Assembly: GCA_002469605.1 (NCBI GenBank)
Contig: DKMV01000384.1
Location: forward strand, 879-18,158
Source: Leclercia sp. UBA7405
GTDB taxonomy: Bacteria; Pseudomonadota; Gammaproteobacteria; Enterobacterales; Enterobacteriaceae
Direction of reading: 5' to 3'
Length of the DNA: 17,280 bases
Shown: one piece after another, positions 1 to 6,319 of the stretch
How positions within the stretch are numbered: the stretch's first letter is position 1
Layout of the letters: the number at the start of each line of letters is the position of its first letter
The notes under the pieces: model-generated
What the model saw: only the letters and a program-made list of their open reading frames with translations
Database searches by the model: none
Told to the model about the DNA's origin: nothing
Program-made: the position numbers and the translations under genes

Positions 1-102
1 GCTGTGCAGATCGGTGGTTTCAAGGATACGCAGATCTACCGTTGCCGCCTGTACGCTCGCGGCAATCAGCGTCGCCAGGAGCGTTGCACTAAACTTAATC
101 AT
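1..102 (-). CDS. cpdB: 2',3'-cyclic-nucleotide 2'-phosphodiesterase/3'-nucleotidase, 5' end only
   Basis: The reverse strand reads 34 codons from an ATG at 102-100 to the window edge. The product begins [19 protein letters not shown], a typical Sec signal peptide with cleavage expected after the AxA-like end (about residue 19). The mature start contains ETTDLHS, the first metal-binding motif of the calcineurin-like phosphoesterase domain in the 5'-nucleotidase/CpdB family. The start is supported by AAGGA upstream (reverse strand). In E. coli this periplasmic enzyme of about 647 residues hydrolyses 2',3'-cyclic nucleotides and 3'-nucleotides so that the nucleosides can be taken up. It diverges from cysQ. 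Identification rests on near identity of the first 34 residues to E. coli CpdB; the remainder lies outside the window. Confidence 0.93.
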   Translation of the reverse strand, partial: MIKFSATLLATLIAASVQAATVDLRILETTDLHS

Positions 103-139
103 CAGGGTGTCCTTTTTGTCGGGCCGGGTCACAAAAGAA

Positions 140-188
140 TATGTATCTATATCGTTTTGCTTACAAAAATGTGAATCCTGCCAGAAAA
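140..188 (-). promoter_or_regulatory. Candidate cpdB promoter with CRP half-site
   Basis: In the 189-bp gap between cpdB and cysQ, 167-174 reads AAATGTGA, a perfect left half of the CRP consensus; the right half (182-186, CCAGA) is poor. On the minus strand, TATAGA (146-151) or TACATA (140-145) could be the -10 hexamer. That would centre the CRP site (about 177.5) roughly 40-45 bp upstream of the start, as at class II promoters. Modulation of cpdB promoters by cAMP-CRP has been reported in E. coli and Salmonella. The assignment here is inference. For cysQ, only a weak AT-rich -10-like stretch (243-248, TATAAA) is visible. Confidence 0.35.
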
Positions 189-291
189 GAACGCCGTGAA
201 ACCGGAATCGCTTCACAGATAGCGGAATTATTCACAATACGATATAAATAAAACAACGAGTTATACCCACTGTGTTAACGAGAGGTGGAGA

Positions 292-1032
292 ATGTTAGAT
301 AAAATTTGTCAGCTCGCACGGGATGCGGGCGAGGCCATTATGCAGGTCTACGATGGCAAGGTGCCGATGGAGGTCATCAGCAAAATCGACGATTCGCCGG
401 TCACGGCGGCCGATATTGCGGCGCATGGCGTGATCCTGCAAGGGCTGCAGGCCCTGACGCCAGAAATCCCGGTCCTGTCCGAAGAGGATCCCCAGCCCTG
501 GGAGGTTCGCCAGCACTGGCAGCGCTACTGGCTGGTCGATCCGCTGGACGGCACCAAAGAGTTCATTAAACGTAATGGTGAATTCACCGTGAATATTGCC
601 CTTATCGAACAGGGCAAAGCGGTGCTTGGCGTGGTGTATGCCCCGGTGCTGAAGGTGATGTACAGCGCCGCCGAGGGCAAGGCGTGGAAAGAGGAGTGCG
701 GGGTGCGCAAGCAGATCCAGGTGCGCGATGCCCGGCCGCCGCTGGTGGTGATTAGCCGTTCCCACGCCGATAATGAACTACAGGAATACCTACAGCAGCT
801 TGGTGAGCACCAGACCACCTCTATCGGTTCGTCACTGAAGTTCTGCCTGGTGGCAGAAGGCCAGGCGCAGCTCTACCCGCGCTTCGGGCCAACCAACGTC
901 TGGGATACGGCCGCAGGCCATGCGGTGGCCGCCGCCGCCGGGGCGCACGTTCACGACTGGCAGGGCAAGCCGCTCGACTATACCCCGCGTGAATCCTTCC
1001 TCAACCCCGGCTTCCGGGTGTCGCTCTACTGA
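292..1032 (+). CDS. cysQ: 3'(2'),5'-bisphosphate nucleotidase CysQ (PAP phosphatase)
   Basis: A magnesium-dependent phosphatase that converts 3'-phosphoadenosine 5'-phosphate (PAP), a by-product of PAPS reduction in sulfate assimilation, to AMP. PAP is inhibitory when it accumulates. At 246 residues it matches the E. coli length exactly. The lithium-sensitive phosphatase superfamily motifs are complete: metal-binding E64-E65, DPLDGT at 83-88 (D83, D86) and WDTAAGH at 204-210 (D205). The ATG is preceded by AGGTGGAG at 283-290. It is a peripheral cytoplasmic or membrane-associated protein in E. coli. It diverges from cpdB, another 3'-phosphonucleotide enzyme. Its stop codon overlaps the convergent ytfJ stop by 7 bp, so no ordinary terminator separates them. 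Confidence 0.97.
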   Translation: MLDKICQLARDAGEAIMQVYDGKVPMEVISKIDDSPVTAADIAAHGVILQGLQALTPEIPVLSEEDPQPWEVRQHWQRYWLVDPLDGTKEFIKRNGEFTVNIALIEQGKAVLGVVYAPVLKVMYSAAEGKAWKEECGVRKQIQVRDARPPLVVISRSHADNELQEYLQQLGEHQTTSIGSSLKFCLVAEGQAQLYPRFGPTNVWDTAAGHAVAAAAGAHVHDWQGKPLDYTPRESFLNPGFRVSLY

Positions 1033-1583
1033 CCGACCAGCTTGTGCAGCAGGGCAACCACCTGCTGCACCTCATCCTGGGTTAAGGCCCCGTCTTTCGC
1101 CCACTGAATACGCCCCTCTTTATCCAGCACCACTACCGCCGAGCTCTCCTCCTCCAGCTGCCAGGTGGCGCGCACTACGCCATTGCTGTCCACGATGAAC
1201 TGCGACCAGGGATAAAGCTTTTTATTGTCTTCCAGACTGCTGCGCACAAACATGCTGGAGCCGGGAATGGCGTCATCGGTGTTCACGATGGTGGTGGTCT
1301 GGTAGCGGTCATGTGGCAAATTTGCCGCCTTGATCGCTTCTACCAGGCTTGCGTTTTTTGTTTTTGCCGAGACACGCCCGGCAATGTGTTGCACCAGTCG
1401 CACTTTGCCTGCGAGCTGCGCGCTATTCCACTTTTTATAGCTAAACTTATCATTGTCGAGAATCAGTTCTCCCCGGTCGGCAACGCCCACCGGCGGCACG
1501 CGTTGCCCCTTTTCAAAATTATGCGCGGAGGCCATCAACGGCAGCAGCAGGCAGGTCGCTGCTATCAGGTTACGTAAAGTCAT
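1026..1583 (-). CDS. ytfJ: YtfJ family periplasmic thioredoxin-like protein
   Basis: A 185-residue protein of the YtfJ family (E. coli 184) with no established reaction. Residues 1-20 form a Sec signal peptide ending MASA before HNFEKGQ. The mature part resembles a thioredoxin or peroxiredoxin-like fold: strand-helix alternation and a [12 protein letters not shown] strand-turn-strand (150-161), as seen near the end of AhpC/TSA-type domains. The only cysteine, C11, lies in the signal peptide, so the mature protein lacks a CxxC or peroxidatic cysteine and should not act as a thiol oxidoreductase. The ATG has AAGGAAA just upstream (reverse strand). The 3' end overlaps cysQ by 7 bp. K-12 has ytfI between cysQ and ytfJ; it is absent here. 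Confidence 0.93.
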   Translation of the reverse strand: MTLRNLIAATCLLLPLMASAHNFEKGQRVPPVGVADRGELILDNDKFSYKKWNSAQLAGKVRLVQHIAGRVSAKTKNASLVEAIKAANLPHDRYQTTTIVNTDDAIPGSSMFVRSSLEDNKKLYPWSQFIVDSNGVVRATWQLEEESSAVVVLDKEGRIQWAKDGALTQDEVQQVVALLHKLVGQ

Positions 1584-1907
1584 AGGGTTTCCTTGTTATG
1601 TGCAGGTGATCCGACCACTTGGTCATACGCTTTTAATCATAAGTGCGATCAATGGGCTTTACCCGCAATCCCGGTGCCAGTTTGCGGCAGAACGCACATA
1701 TCTGCACAAAAACGACGGCTTATACTGCCGGTGAGTAAGCTTTGCAAAGAAAATTCTGAATAACTGTAATCAAAAGGTAAATAAAGTTATGCAGACTGTG
1801 TATCCCTGGTTTTCTGGTCTATAGTCATTGGGCAACAAAATTTGCGCTTCGGAGGGTCGGCCCGATTGTGGTGCCGCAGGAGCGTATGATTCGCAGGAGA
1901 TAATAGA
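1584..1907. promoter_or_regulatory. ytfJ-ytfK divergent intergenic region (324 bp) with ytfK promoter candidate
   Basis: This gap carries the control regions of two divergent genes. The clearest element is TATAGT at 1820-1825 on the plus strand, a good -10 hexamer about 82 bp before the ytfK start, without a strong -35. Upstream, 1764-1803 is A/T-rich with loosely repeated GTAA/TGT segments. They do not form a convincing Pho box, although ytfK is reported to respond to phosphate starvation in E. coli. AGGTGATCCGACCACTT (1604-1620), close to ytfJ, loosely resembles a FadR operator. I see no ORF or small RNA signature here. Confidence 0.4.
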
Positions 1908-2114
1908 ATGAAAATTTTCCAACGCTACAATCCGCTTCAGGTAGCGAAATACGTAAAAATCCTGTTCCGTGGACGGTTGTATATCAAGGATGTTGGCGCT
2001 TTTGAGTTCGACAAAGGTAAAATCCTTGTCCCAAAAGTGAAAGACAAACAGCACTACTCTGTGATGTCTGAAGTCAACCGTCAGGTTATGCGTCTGCAAA
2101 CAGAGATGGCTTAA
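1908..2114 (+). CDS. ytfK: YtfK, stringent-response modulator (DUF1107 family)
   Basis: A small basic cytoplasmic protein of 68 residues, nearly identical to E. coli YtfK (68). In E. coli, YtfK binds the bifunctional enzyme SpoT and shifts it toward (p)ppGpp synthesis during phosphate or fatty-acid starvation. The sequence begins [20 protein letters not shown], lacks cysteines and signal peptides, and has no recognised catalytic motif. AGGAG at 1895-1899 sets the ATG start. It is monocistronic and converges with ytfL across a shared hairpin. Family assignment is very secure; the SpoT role is carried over from E. coli. Confidence 0.96.
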   Translation: MKIFQRYNPLQVAKYVKILFRGRLYIKDVGAFEFDKGKILVPKVKDKQHYSVMSEVNRQVMRLQTEMA

Positions 2115-2142
2115 CCAACGTGCTATGCAGTAAATAAGCTGT

Positions 2143-2171
2143 AAAAAAAACGGCTCCCGATGGGAGCCGTT
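2143..2171 (-). terminator. Rho-independent terminator of ytfL, probably also serving ytfK
   Basis: A 10-bp perfect stem, AACGGCTCCC (2149-2158) with GGGAGCCGTT (2162-2171), closes a GAT loop. On the minus strand it is followed directly by eight T (complement of 2143-2150), so it is a canonical terminator 16 bp past the ytfL stop. On the plus strand the stem is followed by GATG and then TTTTT, so it is a weaker terminator for convergent ytfK. Confidence 0.88.
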
Positions 2172-2186
2172 GATGTTTTTAGCCTC

Positions 2187-3524
2187 TTATTCAGGCTGCG
2201 GTTCTTTTGCATCCGGCAGCTTCGGCGTCAGCACCGTCGGCTTGCTGTCAATGCGGGTGACCAGCAGCTGGTCGATGCGGTAGTTATCAATATCCACCAC
2301 CTCGAACTTGTAGCCAGAGAATTTCACCGAGTCGGTGCGCTTCGGAATTTTACGCAGCATAAACATCATAAAGCCGCCAATGGTCTCGTAGTTGCCCGAC
2401 TGGGGGAACTCGTCGATATCCAGCACGCGCATCACGTCGTCAATCGGCGTCCCGCCATCCACCAGCCATGAGTTTTCATCACGCGCCACAATCTGCTCTT
2501 CCAGGCCCTGGCCGACCAGGTCGCCCATCAGGGTGGTCATTACATCATTCAGGGTGATGATACCTACCACCAGCGCATATTCGTTCATGATCACCGCAAA
2601 GTCTTCCCCGGCGGTTTTGAAACTTTCCAGCGCTTCAGAGAGGGTGAGAGTGTCAGGAACGATCAGGGTGTTGCGGATCTGCACCCCGCTGTTCAGCGCC
2701 AGGCTCTGGTTCGCCAGCACGCGGTTCAGCAGATCTTTTGAATCCACGTAGCCGATGATGTGGTCAATATCTTCGTTACAGACCAGGAACTTAGAGTGCG
2801 GATGTTCCGCCACCTTGGTCTTCAGGCTTTGCTCGTCTTCATGCAAATCGAACCAGATGACGTTCTCGCGGGAGGTCATGGACGACGGCACGGTACGGGA
2901 TTCCAGCTCAAAGACGTTCTCAATAAGCTCATGCTCCTGCTTACGCAGTACCCCGGCCAGCGCACCCGCCTCAAACACCGCATAGATATCATCGGAGGTG
3001 ATGTCGTCTTTACGCACCATCGGCAGCTTAAAGAGGCGGAAGATGGTATTCGCCAGCCCGTTAAAGAACCACACCAGCGGGCGGAACAGGTACAGACAGA
3101 AGCGCATCGGGTTGATGATACGCAAAGCCACGGCTTCAGGCGCAATCATACCGATGCGTTTCGGGGTCAGGTCGGCAAAGAGGATAAACATTCCGGTCAC
3201 CAGCGAGAAGGAGAGAATAAAGCTCAACTGCTCGGAGAGTTCAGGCGCGAAATAGCGGGAGAAAAGCGAGTAAAAGACCGGTGAAAAAGCTGCATCCCCC
3301 ACGATACCGCCGAGAATGGCGACCGCGTTGAGGCCAATTTGCACCACGGTAAAGAACATTCCGGGGTTTTCCTGCATCTTCAGGATGCGTTGTGCATTGA
3401 TGTTGCCATCATCGGCAAGCAGCTTAAGTTTGATCTTACGGGACGCGGCCAGTGAAATCTCTGATATTGAGAAAAATGCGCTGACGGCAATCAGACAAAG
3501 TATTACTAAAATACTGTTTAACAT
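2187..3524 (-). CDS. ytfL: PaeA/YtfL, inner-membrane polyamine (cadaverine/putrescine) exporter, CNNM-CBS-CorC family
   Basis: A 445-residue protein with the UPF0053/CorC architecture. The N-terminal DUF21/CNNM membrane domain (about 1-195) has hydrophobic segments near 3-20, 57-80, 98-118 and 128-160, and conserved features SEISLAASR (21-29) and ADLTPKRIG (117-125). A CBS domain pair follows at about 215-335, including GYVDSKDLL and GIITLNDVM. The C-terminal CorC_HlyC domain spans about 345-430. In Salmonella and E. coli this protein, renamed PaeA, protects against cadaverine and putrescine stress and is thought to export them. The GATAAGAT region before the ATG is only a modest ribosome binding site. 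It lies downstream of msrA on the same strand but has its own promoter. Confidence 0.94.
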   Translation of the reverse strand: MLNSILVILCLIAVSAFFSISEISLAASRKIKLKLLADDGNINAQRILKMQENPGMFFTVVQIGLNAVAILGGIVGDAAFSPVFYSLFSRYFAPELSEQLSFILSFSLVTGMFILFADLTPKRIGMIAPEAVALRIINPMRFCLYLFRPLVWFFNGLANTIFRLFKLPMVRKDDITSDDIYAVFEAGALAGVLRKQEHELIENVFELESRTVPSSMTSRENVIWFDLHEDEQSLKTKVAEHPHSKFLVCNEDIDHIIGYVDSKDLLNRVLANQSLALNSGVQIRNTLIVPDTLTLSEALESFKTAGEDFAVIMNEYALVVGIITLNDVMTTLMGDLVGQGLEEQIVARDENSWLVDGGTPIDDVMRVLDIDEFPQSGNYETIGGFMMFMLRKIPKRTDSVKFSGYKFEVVDIDNYRIDQLLVTRIDSKPTVLTPKLPDAKEPQPE

Positions 3525-3634
3525 ATCTTATCCGGCTTCTCGCCAGATCCTCGGAAGGGAAGTTAGTCACGTTTTTGAAGAGATTTTGAAAACCGGTCCG
3601 AAGCGGTAGGCCGGTTGTTTCGAGGGGTAGTATA
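3525..3634 (-). promoter_or_regulatory. ytfL promoter -10 and structured 5' leader
   Basis: On the minus strand TATACT (3629-3634) is a strong -10 hexamer without an obvious -35. Transcription would start near 3622, giving a leader of about 98 nt. Within it, AACCGG and CCGGTT (3611-3616 and 3591-3596) can close a hairpin that encloses a smaller CCG-CTT-CGG stem-loop, followed by TTTTC. The hairpin is seen directly; a regulatory role is inference. It does not resemble the Mn-sensing yybP-ykoY element as far as I can judge. Confidence 0.5.
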
Positions 3635-3673
3635 GCGTAAACGGCTGTAAAGTCGCCAGAGATCGCTTTTGAC

Positions 3674-3699
3674 CCGGCCTTGACGAAGCGCAAGGCCGG
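3674..3699. repeat. REP-like palindrome at the 3' end of msrA
   Basis: A perfect 9-bp inverted repeat, CCGGCCTTG (3674-3682) and CAAGGCCGG (3691-3699), with an 8-nt loop, begins 12 bp past the msrA stop codon. The loop-proximal GC-rich composition and GCCGGAT edge are like enterobacterial REP units. There is no T-run on either strand, so it is not a canonical intrinsic terminator. It may protect the msrA 3' end or separate msrA from ytfL. Confidence 0.55.
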
Positions 3700-3710
3700 A
3701 TCGCGTTACA

Positions 3711-4352
3711 TTACGCCAGCTGTGGCGGCAGACAAACCCCGATGCCGCCGATGCCGCAGTAGCCGTACGGATTTTTATGCAGGTACTGCTGGTGATCGTC
3801 TTCGGCATAATAGAACGGCGTGGCGTTGGCAATTTCGGTGGTCACATGACGGTTATCGTGGGCCTCGGTCATCGCCTGCTGGAAGCGCGCCAGGCTGTCG
3901 CGGGCGGCGGCATCCTGCTCCGGGGTGAGCGGGTAGATTGCCGAGCGATACTGGGTACCATGGTCATTGCCCTGACGCATGCCCTGGGCCGGATCGTGGT
4001 TTTCCCAGAACACCTGCAGCAGCTGTTCGTAGCTGATGACGGCCGGATCGTAGACGACGCGTACCGCTTCCGCATGTCCGGTCTGGCCAGAGCAGACTTC
4101 GCGGTAGGTCGGATTTGGGGTATAACCGCCGGTGTAGCCCGCTGCGGTGCTGTAAACGCCCGGCAACTGCCAGAAGAGGCGCTCTACGCCCCAGAAACAG
4201 CCCATAGCGAAGTAGGCGATCTCCATGCCGTCCGGAACGTTGGTCATGGAGTGGCCGTTAACGGCATGAAGGGTGGCGACAGGCATAGGGGTGTTACGTC
4301 CCGGTAATGCATCCGCCTGAGCAACGAGGTGCTTTTTATCAAATAAACTCAC
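3711..4352 (-). CDS. msrA: Peptide-methionine (S)-S-oxide reductase MsrA
   Basis: Reduces the S-epimer of methionine sulfoxide in proteins, and free, back to methionine, using thioredoxin. At 213 residues it is one longer than E. coli MsrA. The catalytic motif GCFWG is at 51-55 with nucleophile C52. Recycling cysteines C199 (YGYCG) and C207 (GIGVC) are both present, and C87 is a fourth cysteine. The [20 protein letters not shown] stretch (118-137) is the conserved substrate-binding region. The start codon is GTG (4352-4350, reverse strand), seven bases after GGAGG, and the product matches E. coli from MSLFDKK onward. It diverges from the tamA operon; linkage to the envelope genes appears positional only. 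Confidence 0.96.
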   Translation of the reverse strand: MSLFDKKHLVAQADALPGRNTPMPVATLHAVNGHSMTNVPDGMEIAYFAMGCFWGVERLFWQLPGVYSTAAGYTGGYTPNPTYREVCSGQTGHAEAVRVVYDPAVISYEQLLQVFWENHDPAQGMRQGNDHGTQYRSAIYPLTPEQDAAARDSLARFQQAMTEAHDNRHVTTEIANATPFYYAEDDHQQYLHKNPYGYCGIGGIGVCLPPQLA

Positions 4353-4434
4353 GGTGTGGCCTCCGGGGTAGGGGTGTTTGGGTTAAGGTTGTCACGGCGC
4401 GTTTAATTGAACACAATAAATGCGCTGAATGAGT

Positions 4435-4470
4435 CTAGATTTAACTAGATTTAAACATAAGAAATATTAG
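4435..4470 (+). promoter_or_regulatory. Tandem 10-bp repeat overlapping a candidate tamA promoter
   Basis: CTAGATTTAA occurs twice in perfect tandem (4435-4444 and 4445-4454) in the AT-rich gap between msrA and tamA. CTAG tetramers are rare in enterobacteria. A weak plus-strand promoter can be drawn over it: TTAACT (4441-4446), 18-bp spacer, TATTAG (4465-4470). Divergent minus-strand hexamers for msrA (TTGAAA, complement of 4485-4490, and TAATAT, complement of 4464-4469) have only a 15-bp spacer. The repeat is certain; the promoter is tentative. Confidence 0.4.
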
Positions 4471-4525
4471 GGTGCTTAACCATTTTTCAACCCGTTGATT
4501 GGGTTTTGGGCTTAATGCCGTGACA

Positions 4526-4540
4526 GGCCGCGGAGCGGCC
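4526..4540 (+). other. Perfect GC hairpin in the presumed tamA leader
   Basis: GGCCGC (4526-4531) and GCGGCC (4535-4540) form a perfect 6-bp stem around GGA, 45 bp before the tamA start codon. It has no following T-run, so it is not an intrinsic terminator. If transcription starts upstream, it would be a very stable element in the 5' untranslated region. Its function is unknown. Confidence 0.5.
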
Positions 4541-4585
4541 CTTCATATGCTTCCAGGGTGGAAACAAGGATATTCAGGAGAAAAC

Positions 4586-6319
4586 GTGCCAAAGATCCGC
4601 CAGTTATGCGTGGTCAGTTTATTACTGGCAAGCGGAGTCGCCAGCGCGGCGAACGTTCGCCTGCAGGTTGAGGGGTTAACCGGCGCGCTGCAAAAAAACG
4701 TGCGAGCACAGTTGTCGACCATTGAGAGCGACGAAGTCACGCCCGACCGGCGTTTTCGCGCCCGCGTGGATGATGCCATTCGCGAAGGGTTAAAAGCGCT
4801 GGGATATTACGAACCTACCATCGATTTCGATCTCCGCCCGCCGCCGGCAAAGGGGCGTCAGGTGCTTATTGCCCGCGTCTCGCCGGGCGAACCGGTAAAA
4901 ATTGGCGGCACCAACGTGGTGCTGCGCGGCGGCGCGCGCGAGGATCGCGATTATCTTGATTTACTGCAGGATCGTCCGGCCGTCGGCACGGTGCTGGACC
5001 ACTCCGATTATGAAGGCTTTAAAAAAGATCTCACCCGGGTGGCGCTGCGCAAAGGCTACTTTGACAGCCAGTTCAATAAGAGCCAGCTGGGCGTCTCCCT
5101 CGATCGCCATCAAGCCTTCTGGGATATCGACTATGACAGCGGCCAGCGTTATCGCTTTGGCGATGTCACCTTTGAAGGCTCGCAAATCCGCGACGAGTAC
5201 CTGCAAAATCTGGTGCCGTTCAAAAAAGGCGATTTTTACGAGTCAAAAGATCTGGCCGAGCTGAACCGCCGCCTGTCGGCCACCGGCTGGTTTAACTCGG
5301 TGGTGGTGGCGCCGGAGTTTGAGAAATCGCGCCAGACCAGGGTGTTGCCGCTGCATGGCGTGGTTTCGCCGCGCACCGAGAACACCGTTGAAACCGGGGT
5401 AGGCTACTCTACCGACGTGGGGCCGCGGGTCAAAGCCACCTGGAAAAAGCCGTGGATGAACTCCTACGGCCACAGCCTGACCACCAGCGCCAGCATCTCC
5501 TCGCCGGAGCAGCAGCTCGATTTCAGCTATAAGATTCCGCTGCTGAAAAACCCGCTTGAGCAGTACTACCTGGTGCAGGGCGGCTTTAAGCGTACCGACC
5601 TGAACGACACCGAGGCGGACTCGACCACCCTTGCCCTGTCGCGCTACTGGGATCTCTCCAGCGGCTGGCAGCGGGCTATTAACCTGCGCTGGAGCCTCGA
5701 CCACTTTACCCAGGCCAACGTCACCAATACCACCATGCTGCTCTATCCCGGGGTGATGATCAGCCGTACCCGCTCGCGCGGCGGCCTGATGCCGACCTGG
5801 GGCGATTCCCAGCGCTACTCGGTGGACTACTCCAACAGCGCCTGGGGTTCCGACGTGGACTTTGTGGTGCTGCAGGCGCAGAACGCCTGGATCCGCACCC
5901 TCTACGATCGCCACCGCTTTGTGGTGCGCGGCAATCTCGGCTGGATTGAGACCGGCGATTTCGACAAAGTTCCGCCGGATCTGCGCTTCTTTGCCGGCGG
6001 CGACCGCAGTATTCGCGGCTATAAATACAAATCCATCGCCCCGGAAGATAAAGACGGCAAGCTGATCGGTGCCTCTAAGCTGGCGACCGGCTCGCTGGAG
6101 TACCAGTACAACGTTACCGGTAAATGGTGGGGTGCCGCCTTCGTCGACAGCGGCGAAGCGGTGAGCGATATCCGCCGCAGCGATTTCAAAACCGGCGCGG
6201 GCGTGGGCGTGCGCTGGGAATCCCCGGTCGGGCCGATCAAGCTCGATTTTGCCGTTCCGGTGGGGGATAAAGAGGAACACGGTTTACAGTTTTACATCGG
6301 TCTGGGGCCTGAATTATGA
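4586..6319 (+). CDS. tamA: TamA, outer-membrane Omp85 subunit of the translocation and assembly module
   Basis: I place the start at GTG 4586, five bases after AGGAG (4576-4580). This gives 577 residues, the E. coli length, and a signal peptide (1-21, ending VASA before ANVRLQVEG) that aligns with E. coli from its first residues. The upstream ATG at 4499 would bury the signal peptide. Residues 22 to about 265 form three POTRA domains. About 265-577 is the 16-strand Omp85 barrel, with the loop-6 motif SIRGY at 475-479. TamA works with TamB in the envelope; roles reported are autotransporter assembly and phospholipid movement to the outer membrane. It overlaps tamB by 4 bp (ATGA), indicating translational coupling. 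Confidence 0.95.
   Translation: MPKIRQLCVVSLLLASGVASAANVRLQVEGLTGALQKNVRAQLSTIESDEVTPDRRFRARVDDAIREGLKALGYYEPTIDFDLRPPPAKGRQVLIARVSPGEPVKIGGTNVVLRGGAREDRDYLDLLQDRPAVGTVLDHSDYEGFKKDLTRVALRKGYFDSQFNKSQLGVSLDRHQAFWDIDYDSGQRYRFGDVTFEGSQIRDEYLQNLVPFKKGDFYESKDLAELNRRLSATGWFNSVVVAPEFEKSRQTRVLPLHGVVSPRTENTVETGVGYSTDVGPRVKATWKKPWMNSYGHSLTTSASISSPEQQLDFSYKIPLLKNPLEQYYLVQGGFKRTDLNDTEADSTTLALSRYWDLSSGWQRAINLRWSLDHFTQANVTNTTMLLYPGVMISRTRSRGGLMPTWGDSQRYSVDYSNSAWGSDVDFVVLQAQNAWIRTLYDRHRFVVRGNLGWIETGDFDKVPPDLRFFAGGDRSIRGYKYKSIAPEDKDGKLIGASKLATGSLEYQYNVTGKWWGAAFVDSGEAVSDIRRSDFKTGAGVGVRWESPVGPIKLDFAVPVGDKEEHGLQFYIGLGPEL

Noticed and set aside
1764..1803. Pho box upstream of ytfK
   Set aside because: Segments such as CTGTAAT appear at roughly 11-bp intervals but the 7-bp repeats are too degenerate and are too far upstream of the TATAGT -10 to claim a PhoB site.
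4430..4453. MetJ boxes in front of msrA
   Set aside because: Methionine repair made this tempting, but the repeat period is 10 bp rather than 8, and the best 8-mers match AGACGTCT at only 3 to 5 positions.
4499..4585. In-frame ATG extension of tamA by 29 residues
   Set aside because: The extension puts a GC hairpin and the AGGAG site inside the coding region and displaces the signal peptide from the N-terminus. The GTG at 4586 gives exactly the E. coli length and alignment.
5243..6280. Antisense open frame of 345 codons opposite tamA
   Set aside because: Composition (His, Ala, Gly, Arg-rich, low complexity) is that of a shadow of the sense gene; tamA is fully accounted for on the plus strand.
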